Positions 1-13,000 of a DNA stretch of 64,000 bases are shown piece after piece. Positions within the stretch are counted from its first letter, which is position 1; each line of letters starts with the position of its first letter. The stretch spans positions 17,176,001 through 17,240,000 of the forward strand of contig OU612068.1 of NCBI GenBank assembly GCA_914767715.1. Direction: 5' to 3'. Both the position numbers and the translations under genes were made by a program. This stretch comes from Membranipora membranacea. Its lineage: Eukaryota > Bryozoa > Gymnolaemata > Cheilostomatida > Membraniporidae. Under the pieces are notes generated by a model. That model had not been told where the DNA came from, ran no database searches, and worked only from the letters and a program-made list of their open reading frames with translations.

Positions 1-221
1 TATAAGTATATGCAGAGCATGGCAAAGAGCACTTCGAGTCAAGTTATGAACCTTGCTATGTGAAGTTAAGTCAAGGCTATCCTAAGTTCATCTGAGTCAA
101 GCCAGGTCACAAATATGGTAGAGTTGAGTCAGGTCATGTATATGTCATATGTTTATGGGAAAACTTGATTCACCAAGATGCATTATAAAAAAACAAATAA
201 AAATAATCACAAACAACTCAC

Positions 222-3200
222 CTGTTGTCCGTTGTCTTGAGACCACACGCGTATAGTATGATCAGCTGACACTGTGGCCATGTGACGTCTGAATACATCC
301 TGTGACATGTGTAACACTCTGTCGGTGTGTGAGCGCATTAGAGTGGTGTATGCTCTAGTAGTAACATCAAGTACTCCAAGATTACCCTGAAATAGACCCA
401 AAAACTGATTAAATAAAAATCTGAACATTTGTATATGTTACTGTGTTCAAAATTGCTGGGTAGCAAATGGATGAAGAACCTCAGCTCAAGAATTTCTATC
501 AAGAAAGCCTCATTTCAATATTACATGCTATAATAATAATCTATAACATTCAATCATATTTTTTGTTTCACCCTTTTTTTTGTTTCTTATTCAACGGCAC
601 CTTTGAAAAACATTTTCTCGAAAAATGATATAAATTCCAAAGAAGTTATTAAAAAAAAATAGCAATCACTAAAGCCCTAGACATCATATTTTTAATTTAT
701 TATGCTTCTTGACATGACGTATCATAGTCAATGTTGGCAGATATACCCCTACTCTGCAGACATCACAACATGTGACACGGAAGTTGAGAAGATAATTTGT
801 GTATAACCTACCGTTGTGGTTCCTGCTAGTATTTTCAATCCATTGTCAGACATTTGTACAACTGAAACTGGTCCATCATGTTCTACAACGAAAATATAGA
901 AAATAATCCACTAGAATGTGAGCCTAGTGAATGGCCGTTTGCAACCAAAGTGTAAGAAAAAAGAAAACAAGATCCTAATTTGATTGATAATTACTTGACG
1001 GGACCAGTGGTCTAAACCAGAAACATATATTACATTTATATTCATATTCATATTCATACATTCAAATTATATTACATTTTATGGTTAGAACAGTGATGTC
1101 TTTTTTATGAAACAATCAAGAAATAGAAAAATTCAGCTTTTTAAAAATACCATATGACATCTAGCAACACAAACAATAAAATTTATGTGGCTGGTTACCT
1201 GCTTCTAAATAGACATGTTTGAAGTCTAGAGGCCAAACTCTCAGGAATCCATCACTTGAGCCTGTTACACAGAATGTATCGTTTGCGTAGATACTGTTTA
1301 TAGATATTCCTCCACCTAAACCAGAAAAAGAATGTGCTATAATTATGATTGATATCTCAGAGTTTCGTTTCATAGTTAATCTGCAACAACACACATCAAT
1401 AGAAAGTTGTCTTCTCATTTTACAGAAGCAGAAAACTACTAATTTTATATAGTTTAATTTCTCACATGTTGACATAATTTATGGCAAGCTTACATTTACT
1501 CACCCTCTTTAATATATTCAATCTTCGACCTTAGCTAGCTAACATCAGGCTAATATCAGGCTAACATCAGGCTAACATCAGGCTAACATCAGGCTAACAT
1601 CAGGCTAACATCAGGCTAACATCAGGCTAACATCAGGGTCAGCAAAAAATAGGTCACTCCCAAACTAGCTTAACTAAACTCGAAACTAGAACAACTAGTA
1701 CATGCTGAGAGCGCTGGAGTTGGGCCTTGACTTGGGCTAAATTATTTCATTTCGAGAATATAGACACACAGTGTATGTAAGTGACTTGTGCCCACCAATA
1801 GCCAATATTGATACTAAGAAAAATTCAATCACTTACTAGAAGACATGGTTTGTTTCTCTCCGTCCCTCAGTCGAGGTAGTAATCTATGTACATCAGCTAT
1901 ACTCATATTTCTGTGATCTATCTCAAATATGTGACCTGACTTGCTGCACGCATATCTATGATAGAAAAATTCAGACGTCAACAACAACATGAGACAAAAA
2001 TATGCTCATTGTCCAACTACAACAAAACTCTGCCTGGGATACTGTCAGTGACATTCTTTTATGAACCATCTGGTTGTATGGTGGTTGATAGTTGAGTGCC
2101 ACTACTGGCAACTCTGACAGAGTTTGATCAGTATAAATAAAACAAAAAATGAGACAATAATAGAAAGTATATTATGAGGGAAATTATTGATTTCAATGAT
2201 CATATTGTTATAATAAACATGAAAAGTACTTCATAAAGAAGATTTTATTTTCATGGTTGGCATATTGAATAAGGATAAACATCACACATTGAATCAAGCA
2301 GTGACACTCACATTTTTCTTTCATCTGCAGGTTTTTTCCTGATATCTGCTGACACACTGGGTTCAAAGTCCCAGCAGATATCGGTAAACTCCATAGTATG
2401 ATGCTCTCCCAGAGGTACAGCAGCAGATCTGAGTGAACTGTCCTTCAGTCTCCACATTCGGATGTTGTTTCTGCCACATGAGACCAACCTGGAGGGAACG
2501 AACACAGCAATATTACACATTAACTGTGAATTTTTTTAATGATAACTAAACTTCATATCAAGACAAAAGATTGATTGCATCAAATTACGCGATGAAGCAT
2601 TATAAATTTACTGCAATTCTATACAGTATAATATGCAGAACTGCTTATTTTTCGATTATCAAAGGGGATTATCATTCTGAAGTATGCATTAGTGAAACCA
2701 GAGACTATTCTTGTAAAGATACAGTTGCTTAAAATCCGCACAGCATTTTATTTTTGTATGGAAAAATGAAACAGGACGTCGCTCTTACTATTACTTTTGT
2801 GTCAAAACCATAGTCTATGGTTAAAACTCAGTAGTTCATGTGATAACAGTAGCTGCGACAAAGGACATTGGCAGCAAAGACTCACAGAGCACATAAACTA
2901 ACCAGCTAGTAGCAGTAAACAGAATTAATTCCTAATCGGTGCAGTTTTACAGCCTGTTACAGAGTTACATACCTTGCATCATCTGCAGGTGATACTTTGA
3001 GTGATGTGACCTCGACCTCTGTGTGAGCTTTAGCTATAAGATTAACTTCTCCTCCTCGTAGTATACGAGATGTGTTCCATACTGCAATCAGCTAAAGAAG
3101 AACAGTCAATAAACATGAAATAGACCTGATTTTATAACTTGAAATAAGCTGTTTAGTCTGGCCACCATGCCATAACTCTCAAACCTAACACAAGGCCATA

Positions 3201-6200
3201 AATTTTATTGCTGCTCCTTGAACCAACTTTATATTAACATGAAATTACTTTTACACTAGTATTCATATCAATGGATATGAGCTTTTGCTTCCAATGAACT
3301 TACAATTCACACTTCATATCAATCCATGGCATGGATTGATATGAAGTTTAGGTGCCATGCTTGAGATAACGTTATATACAAAGTTACAGGTTCAAATGTG
3401 TTAACATATGCCATATAGCTTGGACCATAACATTCAGGAACCAACGTCAGCCACACTTACCGTTTTGTTGTGATTGTCTCTTCCAGCAGCAGCTAATATA
3501 GATCCCGACTCAGAGAAGTTTATAGTAAACAGAGCGGAGGCGCTGACTTTGAACACGGATAAGCAGTCAGCAGTCTTATAGTTCCATACCCTGATACAGC
3601 AGTTAGTACCTGTCTGTCCAGAGGCTAGCAGACTAGAGTCACGAGTCATACTGATACAAGATATCTGAAATAGTGTAAGTGCTCACTGCTAAGATAATAC
3701 TATACTTGATTCAGAATCTTATCATCGACAAAAATTCCCACTATGTATGAAAAGAAATGACATACTTCGCAGACAGGTTGAAAATCGGAGCTAAAAAAAA
3801 GGCACCTTTCTATGATGACGCAACAACTCACATTGATAAATGTTTTCTGCTCACCAAGAAAAACGGTGTTATTTAAGACAATTTACAGCTGCAGCTAACT
3901 TTAAGCATAGCATGTAGAGGCTGGCCGATGGGTGACTGAGATAATCAAAGGTATATATACTTATTACAATTCCTAATTTCAATCCCAATTTCGTTTATGG
4001 AGAAAACATACTAGCTTAGCTGAAAGTCAAATGCAAAATTAAATCAACAAACCTTTTCAGTATGGCCAATGAAGAATCTTTGTTTTCCTGTGGCAATATG
4101 TATGGCTACGATTAGTGCATGACATGGATACACTATATAGGAACCACCCTGTGTCCAGAGAGCCTGGCTGACAGTCATTCCACCAAACCCTATTACCCGA
4201 TGCAACTTCAATATTGGATCAGGCTGTAACGTCTATAACGGTGAGAAAAAAAACCTTAAACATTTCATAGACTTTAGCAAACTGACTGAAACTCAATACT
4301 CTGAATAACATGCTATTATGACAATAATGAGTCAAACTGGAGCTTGGTCGAGAGATCTCACAATCAGTGTCATAGTAAAACTCAAATTCAGATCTGCCTG
4401 CCGAGGAAAAGTAACGCTAATTTGTGTGATATATAGATTTTAATCAAAATTTTACAATTATGTGAAGCTTTGCTCATTGCACAAGCTCAGCAAGTCTGCA
4501 TCTAAGAATTTACACTAAAATTGGTGTTAACTCAGAGAGGAAACCACTGACCCATGATATTGTCCCATTTTTTTGCCTATTGAATGATAGATCTGGATGC
4601 ATGAACAGGAATAAGAAAATCAACTGAAAAATAAATCACACTGCTTGCAGCATAGTGATGTTTGCATTCAAATGCAAGTCACGTGATGGAACATGGAAAA
4701 CATACCTTATATTTTCCTCTTGTGGCTTCAGCAACATCTGGATTGAGGGGAAATCTCACTCTCTGCAAAACAGCAAACATCAACTTTAAAACATCAGACC
4801 ATACAATGAAACATTCATCCACAAAGTGATTGAGATATTTCTTGATCTGCTAATAAATCAAGAATCCTGTTACGCACCAAATACAAACGGATACAGAATA
4901 CAGAAGCTATAGTCCAATCTACTGCAGCTGAATCTACCAAGGGGAGTAAATATCAGCTATCAGTTTAGTTTGGCTTGTTTGGGGTGACTTAATGTTAGCT
5001 ATCATCTATCATCACTACTCACTAGCAAGGTTTATGCTAAGTAATGAGGTTGAATAAATGTTAGCTAGCCAAAAATCTCCCCTTTTAAAGCTTGTGAAAC
5101 TTTTCCTCCTGCAATACTCGATATTTTAACAAACCTGAGATTGAGATGAGTCCCCACCACTACCTCTCTGTGTTTGTAAGGCGGCTCTACCAGCCTCTGT
5201 CTGATGTATGAGCTTCTTTGGTTTGTCTGATTTGGTGGTGACATGTACTTCTCTAGGCTGATGCTCATTCTCCTTATCACTACTTATAGCTGTAGAGTCC
5301 TGAGCGAGGTGGGCATTCTCATCGAGCCCTACTTCAGGCAACTCAGTTCGTTGGAACCGAGTCTTCTGTAAGGCAGTGAAGTTAAATAAAAGTAGTTTGT
5401 GTTTCAGAAAGTCGAAGAGGAGTTAAATATCCAATATGGCGCCTAATCAAAACAGAATTTTACAAACCAAATACCATCATTGGTACATCATTTTACAGTC
5501 AAATTAGTGGTCAAAAACTGGAATGATACACTTACAAAACAGTAAATTTAATTATAGTCTGGATTGAATTGTTTCATGCTTGAACAAAAAGCTACATGCT
5601 CCCTGCTCTTCATACAAGCCACTTACTTTGTTATGGATTACTTTAGCTGCTGACTTGTTGGTGACTTTATGCACCGCAGACCTGGCAGATGTGGATGTTG
5701 AGATTCCAGTCTTGTTGGGTGATGCTCTAAGTGGTGGATGCTTAGGTTTTACTACTTTAGATTTCCCAGAATTAGTCGCTGGTGCTGATGACATGGACAT
5801 TTTTTGCAGGGAATCAAAAGGTGTCTTGTTTGACTCACAGGGAAATCTGAAATGACACAACAATAGTAACACGAAGTCAGCGCAACGATTAGTATGACAT
5901 TGAGCTTTTGAGTGCTGTCTTGACGCTATATTGGCCTCTTGTTTTTGAGTGTTGTAATGATGCACTGTTGGCCTCACATCATTGTGTCAACAATACTACG
6001 ACAGACCTCCCAACAAGTAGTTTATAGCTATCAAAATTATGGCTAAAGTAAATTAAAATAAGTAAAATAACCCAAAATTTTAGTTGATCATTGCTCTTTT
6101 GTTAATTGAGACAGATTTAGCTACATTGACCCAGAAATGGTTGTCCTCACAAAAATGAATAGCATTTCCTACACAAAGCATCAAGTCATGGGCCTGAACT

Positions 6201-8649
6201 TTTTTTTATATAAGCGGCTCTAATTCCTCTTATGTCACTTACCTGATAAGGTCGTATTTTTCATGCCAGTGATCAGATTTACTAAGTGGGAAAGACATCT
6301 CTCTGGGCAGAGCATTAATACCTCTCTCTGGTAGGCCCAGTCTCCTCGCATCATCCTGTGACATACCTGAATAATATGATATTCAGTGCATTGAACCAGA
6401 TAATGTGGAATTCGATTTAAGTAAGATTTGAGTGAAATTTTATAATGGAGCTTGAAATTGAAAAGAATGCTTATAAATTCTATTATAAAACTCTTATTAT
6501 CTCAAATCATTTTGAGATAATGATCAAGATGCCAAATTTCTGTATCATCGTTGTGGCATTAGTACCTTAAATTAACAACAAAAGAACAGACATATCAGAA
6601 CGGACACATAAGAACTGTCTGACCACATAACATGTGTAATATTTACCTGGTTCATAGTAGTTATCACTGGTGAATACTCCTTTGACCAGAGTATTTGCAC
6701 AAATTCTAACTGTCTTCACGTGACTGTATGTTCTATTCAGATATATACTGAGCATATACTGAAGATCCAGACAGAGCAGGGTCCATCGAGTGCTACTCGG
6801 TGCAGAACACGGCTCCGCTGCAAAATAGATTGATCGTAGATGAGTTTTTACAAATCAATAATCAATATGACCAAACTTATTCAATGGCTTGTATTGCATG
6901 TCATTGACATAACTACTGATAACTGATATTGATGCATTTCTAATTTACAGTAATGTGCAACATAATCGAACAAGGGAGCTTGAATATGAATTCAAAATTT
7001 TCACGACAACTAAGCCTCACAGAAAGAAAAAAATGACATAGTCAATCATGGGAGAACAATCTACATGCCCCAACACATCACCACAGAGAATTATGTTTTG
7101 TAGCTCACCATGTTTGACAGCTTTGCTGGTCTGGTATTCTACAGAATCATGAGCTGCAGTCACCACAAAGGGGAACTGTAACCAGGTGGATGTCGACTTA
7201 AACTCCTTGAACAGATTTGAGAATGACACCCTGAAAAACAAAATTAAAGTTATAGAATAAACATCCATAATCATAACATTCAATGCTTCACAATATTGAA
7301 CTCGAAAAAAAAGAGCTCAAATGTTTTTATACTCATTGTGAGAGATTGTTGGCTGTTGTTCGAAATGGGCTCTGAGCGTTATTATTCACAATAGAGATGC
7401 TGTTACTACTGTTGCCCAAATCTGTCATTAACTGTCATGTGTTAGTTTTGGACATAGACTTAATATACTATATAGTATATTAAGTCTATGGTTTTGGATC
7501 CCATCATCTGATACAATAAAGTACAATTCATATGTTCCTGTCTGATTACCACTACTGACCATAGGAAAAATATGCCGCTCGACAAAAATTGAAATTTAAT
7601 GCCAATTAACTCACCTTATAACGAGACCATCTGAGCTAGCTACATCCAGATGAGCGACAAAGTATCTCTCTGGTAGGGGCTTGAAGGCGAGGTAGACATA
7701 ACGCCCCGTTAACCCAAGAGACTGTGACCCTGTCTTGGGTAACTGGATGTAGTTGTTAGCAGGAATAACACCGGCTATTTTGAATACAGTACCCTTTACA
7801 TTCTTGTCCTAAATATACAAATAATTTAAAGTGAAATGGACAACGAAAGGTACCGTTTAATATGAGAGGTAGGTTTGACAGGTTTTATAAAATTCAACAA
7901 ACGGAATTGGGAATACAGATTGAATGTTATCCATATTTTTGTAAGCTAAAGGTCATAAGAAGAAGCTGCACTTTGTAAGGATATCTAGGTATCATTATCC
8001 ATGTAATGCATGTTGACAAGTTAGAGAGGTAATGCTATAACGGTGTGGGAGTAAAATAAGGAGGGGATGAGGCTAATTTGTTATCAGAGGCAGACTAGTT
8101 GTGTTGCAAATCAAATGATTATATATGTAAAGTGCATTACTCACCATACATGTTGTGACATCTCCTTCTTTTGCAGATTTTTTCCACTGTGTGAGCTCAA
8201 AATGTTTGAATACGTTCACATATGGATGCTGCCACACTGTAAGAGAGAAAAATTTTACAATGATTTATCCAATTTCGCTAATCTGTACATTACATGCAGT
8301 GCAGAGTTACCCGACCAGTACACTTGCACAAGCAGCAGAAAGGTTGCACTCGAGCCACTGTCTAAAGGCTAGAGTATGAATTATCCATCAGTGTCAAACC
8401 AAGTGATATCCTGATGATGCCCACTTTCGAAGTTAGGGTCACATAATTAATTTGGTCCATACATTTATCTATTTATTCGTTGCTACGGACTACGGTGAGA
8501 CTAAACTGTGGCTCATACAGCACACCCCTTTTGCGCGTAGTTGCAAGCACAGGGTGGTCTTCAAGTAAGTACGACCAGGTTTAATCTGTCAAGACAGGCT
8601 AGACCATCTTATACTTCTTGGCATAACCCCTATTTTTCTTTGACGCCAT
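222..8649 (-). CDS. WDR90: WDR90/POC16-like WD-repeat protein, N-terminal part (runs off left edge)
   Basis: Centriole/cilium microtubule-wall protein by family knowledge. Exons in transcript order: 8649-8628, 8236-8145, 7808-7615, 7230-7109, 6817-6647, 6366-6243, 5846-5627, 5365-5135, 4762-4706, 4232-4053, 3664-3461, 3091-2973, 2488-2312, 1955-1837, 1315-1199, 882-812, 386-222. All phases agree, giving 795 codons with no stop; human WDR90 is about 1,750 aa, so a little under half is present. Residues about 8-200 are the CFAP20-like (DUF667) domain, seen in VWQHPYVNVFKHF, NYIQLPKTGSQSLGLTGRY and VSFSNLFKEFKSTSTWLQFP. Residues about 240-390 are a low-complexity Ser/Lys/Gln linker. WD repeats begin near residue 412 (IGFGGMTVSQALW, YPCHALIV, RFFIGHTEK) and continue with GSSDGFLRVWPLDF and SADHTIRVWSQDN. 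The start is the tiny exon MASKKNR, joined by phase to VWQHP; its donor GTTATG is weak, so exon 1 is the least certain part. The last exon ends in phase 0 with a good donor and continues left of the window. Confidence 0.93.
1538..1636. repeat. 11-bp minisatellite, nine units
   Basis: Nine head-to-tail copies of GCTAACATCAG span 99 bp in a WDR90 intron. Only the second unit differs (C to T). There are no spacers, so this is a simple minisatellite. Confidence 0.95.
2801..2827. mobile_element. Family A micro-palindrome, 11-bp copy with 8-bp flanking repeat
   Basis: CATAGTCTATG (2809-2819) is flanked by GTCAAAAC on the left and GTTAAAAC on the right (7 of 8 identical). Same terminal motif as the longer family A copies. 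It lies in the WDR90 intron between 2488 and 2973. It could be a shrunken remnant; alone it would not be convincing. Confidence 0.5.
3311..3347. repeat. 37-bp perfect hairpin
   Basis: Arms of 18 bp (ACTTCATATCAATCCATG and its exact complement) around a single G. No direct repeat flanks it. A related string, TCATATCAATGGATATGA, lies about 40 bp upstream. WDR90 intron. Confidence 0.85.
6496..6521. repeat. Short hairpin, 11-bp arms
   Basis: ATTATCTCAAA and its exact complement are separated by TCAT in a WDR90 intron. No flanking direct repeat seen. Confidence 0.6.
7445..7498. mobile_element. Family A insertion: perfect 38-bp palindrome with perfect 8-bp target duplication
   Basis: Positions 7453-7490 form an uninterrupted palindrome starting CATAGACTTAATATA and ending in its complement. 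GTTTTGGA occurs immediately on both sides (7445-7452 and 7491-7498). An 8-bp duplication is the hAT-superfamily hallmark. It lies in the WDR90 intron between 7230 and 7615. There is no coding capacity, so it must have been moved in trans if it is a transposon. Confidence 0.8.
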
Positions 8650-10043
8650 GTATCGATAGAACAGTTATAAATATAATGCCATGTTAGATGTGAGACGGCA
8701 ACTCATATTTAAAATCTACTTGGAATGGTAAGATAATGAATTAAATTTAAATGATGATTAAAAACCCAACAGCACCCATGGTGGGGCTTGCTTGCATTAA
8801 TTTATGACCTAGGTATTGTCACATGGCATCAAGTGCTTGTAATCATTGGGTCCTACAAGTCTGTTATTTGGTCATGATCAAAGCAACTGATAGTTTACCA
8901 TTCCAATCTAGGAGAATATCAGAAAGTTAAGTTAGTAAAGTGATTAGTAAGTAGTGAATAATGATGCCGGACAAGTTTTATCAATGTTTTTCTGGGTTCC
9001 TTACCCTTCTTATTAGAATACTTACAGGCTGACATTGCTAAAGCTTTGGGTGATTTTCTTAATCAACTACTCTGAAGAAAAACAATAGATCCTTAGTCCT
9101 TGAGAAATCAATAATAATATAAGGTGTTAAAAAGGGAGAAAATTAAACTTTTGTAATTGCCGCCATGTTAACTAAGGAAGCTACGCCTGCGCATTCTAAT
9201 TGAAGAGCACACTGATTTCCTGTTTGGCTTTATTTGTGGAGTTGTCTTCCAAAGTACTCTTAGGTTTGTAGAGAGAGGATGACTCCAAGCAGTGCTCAAA
9301 TGAAGTTTTGAACAAACTCCCTGAATGAACTCATTGCTCAAATCAAGGAGGACTGAAACCCTTTATCATAGCTTAATGCAGTACGTTAAGTCTAGCCAGT
9401 GAGTCAACATTGTGTATGCAAAACATGTATGTCTCAAATCATCTGCATTGCAATAACACAAGATGAAGACTTTCGTTTGCAATTGGCAGGAACAATAAAT
9501 ATATGTGATACTGTTATGACAATGAGTTGGTTGTGGTAACAACCAGATTTCCCCAAGTTTAAAGCGGACCTGAATTGTGCATGCACCTGTACAAAACTGC
9601 CTATCTGCTATTAGGGTCGGTTTCGAGTAATCTTAGCCATTGCAAAATTATATAAGCACATTTAGAGCTTTTATGGAGACGAAACTGTATTATAGGTTTT
9701 ATAAATACTCAAAAATCTATGTCTACAATTGGTTTCATAAAAAAAAACACTTCATTCAAAATTACTTGTCTCTTTTTTACACCTAGCTACACACATAACA
9801 GAAAAATGCATTATACCAGCAGCTGCAATAAAAAAATGGCTATCAATGAAATGCATCACCCTGCACATGCAACCATTGGATTCAAGATTTCTTCTTTCTC
9901 GAAAACAGGTTTCTGATCTTATACTATCTTGTCCACTACCACACTCTTTGCCCTGGAAAGAGCATAGTTCGGTAGTAATGAGAGGTACTTCTTTGGCATA
10001 TATTGGTTGAGTTCACCAAGCCAAAAAAGTCTTGTTAACTGAT
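8650..10043. other. Intergenic region WDR90-MDH2
   Basis: Both flanking genes are on the minus strand, so this holds the MDH2 3' flank and the WDR90 promoter. I see no supportable coding exon. Possible WDR90 promoter motifs lie near 9160-9192 and are listed separately. Confidence 0.6.
9158..9195 (-). promoter_or_regulatory. Possible WDR90 core promoter: YY1-like and NRF1-half-like motifs
   Basis: On the minus strand the sequence reads AACATGGCGGC, an exact match to the YY1 initiator pattern AAnATGGCGGC in the orientation of WDR90. About 20 bp away is TGCGCAGGCG, resembling an NRF1 half-site. Both are about 500 bp upstream of the proposed WDR90 start. The ATG in the motif opens only a 6-codon frame. 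Inference from motif only. Confidence 0.35.
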
Positions 10044-13000
10044 TTATTGAGCTGGGTTGGCTTTAATCCAGTCCTCTCCCTTCTTAATATTCTTGTTAAG
10101 TTCTGGTACTGCCTTCTCCAATAATGAGACTTCGTATTCTGACATCTGTCCCATACCAAGATTAACCTCAGCGCCATTTCTCTGTGAAAAGAATAAGAAT
10201 GGAATATAAACATTAGAAGTATATACTTTTAGTTCAATACAACAAATTTCCTACAGACTACCTTACGCTGATTGTGCTGAAGGTTGCTTAACCATTTATT
10301 TTCCGGTCCCTATTGTAAATCAATGCCATGCACTATCAAATTTTGGTTGATTTGTCCCGGCGATAGTAACAGTTAGATGAGAGAACATGAACATATTGAC
10401 ATAAGAAGTTGTTTCAATGATGGTTATTACATACACGGGACAAGGATAAAGATATAATGGAATATCAAAGAAGAATAAGGGGGCATCATGCCCACCAGAT
10501 GCTGATAATGGTGTCTTATATACCACATCAGTCAGATACATGCATCTGATGCAGTGCTGAGGGAATTTACCCGAAGTCTGCGCTAAGAAAACATAATCAC
10601 CAAAAAATCAACTTTCAGGTTCTTCAGATCCGACCATAGACTTATTATACTAGATTTAACCAAGCCTATGGTTCAGACTAACAATGCTCACTCCTAGAGT
10701 CATGTTCAAATCTGACTAGGTCAAAGTCCATTTAGATTTTACTTAGGCTGTGCACTCAGAAGTTTCATTTCGGGCCTTGCCCCAGGTCACTATTCGACCA
10801 ACCAAATTTTAGTTGATAAGATGCCAATTTGAAAATCCTAGTAGTTTTAGTACCAGTGTAATTACTATTCAGGCCAAATATAGATGCCAATTATTCAGGC
10901 CAATTATTATTCAGGCCAATATAAATGCGTTTGCCAAGAAATGGAAATATCACATGGCGACCACATGGCCCAACACCTTACTTCTATATTGCTGTTTAAC
11001 ATGAATGATGTACGTGTTGAAGGGTTTTTTTGGCATTTCTGTCAAGTAACGGTTTGATCGATTGGAAATGCACAACCCATTTATATTACTTTATATCGAT
11101 TAATTTACTATTGGTGGCAGTAGCAGATCCCATTGACTATTGGTGGCAGTTGCAGATTCCATAGTACCAAAGTATATTTCTAATAATAAATGTGCCGCTA
11201 CGTTGTCTGTTGACAACACTGCTGGACCAAACACTTACGCTGAGCTTGATTGGAGTAGCGAAATAAGAGCATTCGGTGACATCAGATTTGACAAATGTAC
11301 ATTCGACTACATCATCTCGGCCGTTCATAGCTTCGAGCAGTGAGGCTGTGAACTTGGCTCCTGCATATGCCATAGATAGAGTAGCTGATCCCTATGAAGA
11401 AGATAATAAGTAGGATATAGTATATCAGTAGGTAACTTGTTTTGTCTCCGCTTCAAAGATGATGGGGCTCCTCCTCTCAACATCAAAATTGCTTGAAAAG
11501 TAGGGCTATCCAATTTGCATCCTTATAGACTGCAATGTTTTTTTTTAATTCATAGTCTAACCATGTCATTGTCATGGTGTTTCCAGGTGTGTCGCAATGT
11601 TTCTGATATAACATGCTCAACAGTGGAGTTGCCTCCCTGTCAGCAGAGCAGTCATTTTGGAAAACCCACCTATGTAGGGAAACATAATGCTCAGTGAATT
11701 CAGCAAGCTTGCCAGATCTGCAGGCAGAGTAATAGAGTCATCATTTCAAACTACTACAATCTGCATTCAATTAGATCTAATAGCAGCTAATGATACAGTG
11801 ATGAACTCCACTCATCAAAACAATTTATTATCATTACATGAACATCCAATTAATTTAGTATTAAGCCCTTAACACTTTCCACTAACCAGAGACAGCCACT
11901 AGTTTAAAACAGTGATTTCTTAGTTCAATTAGGGATTTATCAACATGAATACCAATGCGACTAACTGCCCGGCCAATGGTTATTTAAGCAAGGATTGGAC
12001 TGGAGCATCGGACCAAAATGATCTACTGATAATACTCACAGCACCAGCCTTGGCGTTGACAACTTCTGTTCCAGCATTCTGGATTCTGTCTGTCATCTTT
12101 GCCCTCTCATCCTGAAAGTAATGCCATGTTATATTTAACTAAAGAGCCAATTTCGTATTTTTAACACATAATCAACAAAGACGGGATCCTCCTTGGCTCA
12201 TATGTAGATAGAAACAGCTGGGTAATCGGGATTGCTATCTTTGAGAAGGCCTATAGACATTGCACCATACAATGGCCAATACAATTTAGGAATCCACTCC
12301 ATCTGCACCGAAGGTCGGACCGCATTTTATTTGTGCAAAATAAGTAAGAAGTAGAGTGTCAATGACCAAAAGCTTATCAAATATAGTGACTGCCAGTGAT
12401 CACATACCGTGTCAAAGGATACAATAACTGCATTCATGTTATGTAATCCCCAGGCTCAGAGCCACTCAGCCTCAACGAAATCCACTCAATCCAATCCTAG
12501 TTTTCAAGGATATATCATATAAATGAGAAGGTCACTCAGATGCATGTAACGCAATATTCCAAATAATAATATAGTCTGATGATATTTACCCTTGGGAAGG
12601 ACACTGAAGGTGTAGCTTGAGATAGCAGAGGTACAATGGTCTCTCCGCTGTGTCCTCCTATCACAGGTACATTTACATGTGCTACATCCAGATCTCTGGC
12701 CTCTGCTACGAAAGTGTTAGCTCGCACGACATCAAGGGTAGTAACTCCGAACACACGGCGGGGGTCATATACTCCCCTCGACTTCATCACCTCAGAGGCA
12801 ATTGGGACTGTTGAGTTAACCTAAAAAGAAAATCATTTAAAATGAAGGGTTTAAGATTTTGATTAATTTGATTTCCGTGAAAATCAACAGCATTGTTGTA
12901 TATATTGTCTATCGAAAATCGGAAACCACACCTCACAAACTAATCACTTACTGCATGGCTATCTCATAATATGATTACAAGGAACAAAGCAAAGCTAAGA

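Noticed and set aside
1538-1636. CRISPR-like array
   Set aside because: Units are directly adjacent with no spacers, and the DNA is eukaryotic.
5552-5977. 141-codon open frame read as its own gene
   Set aside because: It is the WDR90 exon 5627-5846 read through its acceptor and donor into introns; the similar frame on the plus strand is antisense to it.
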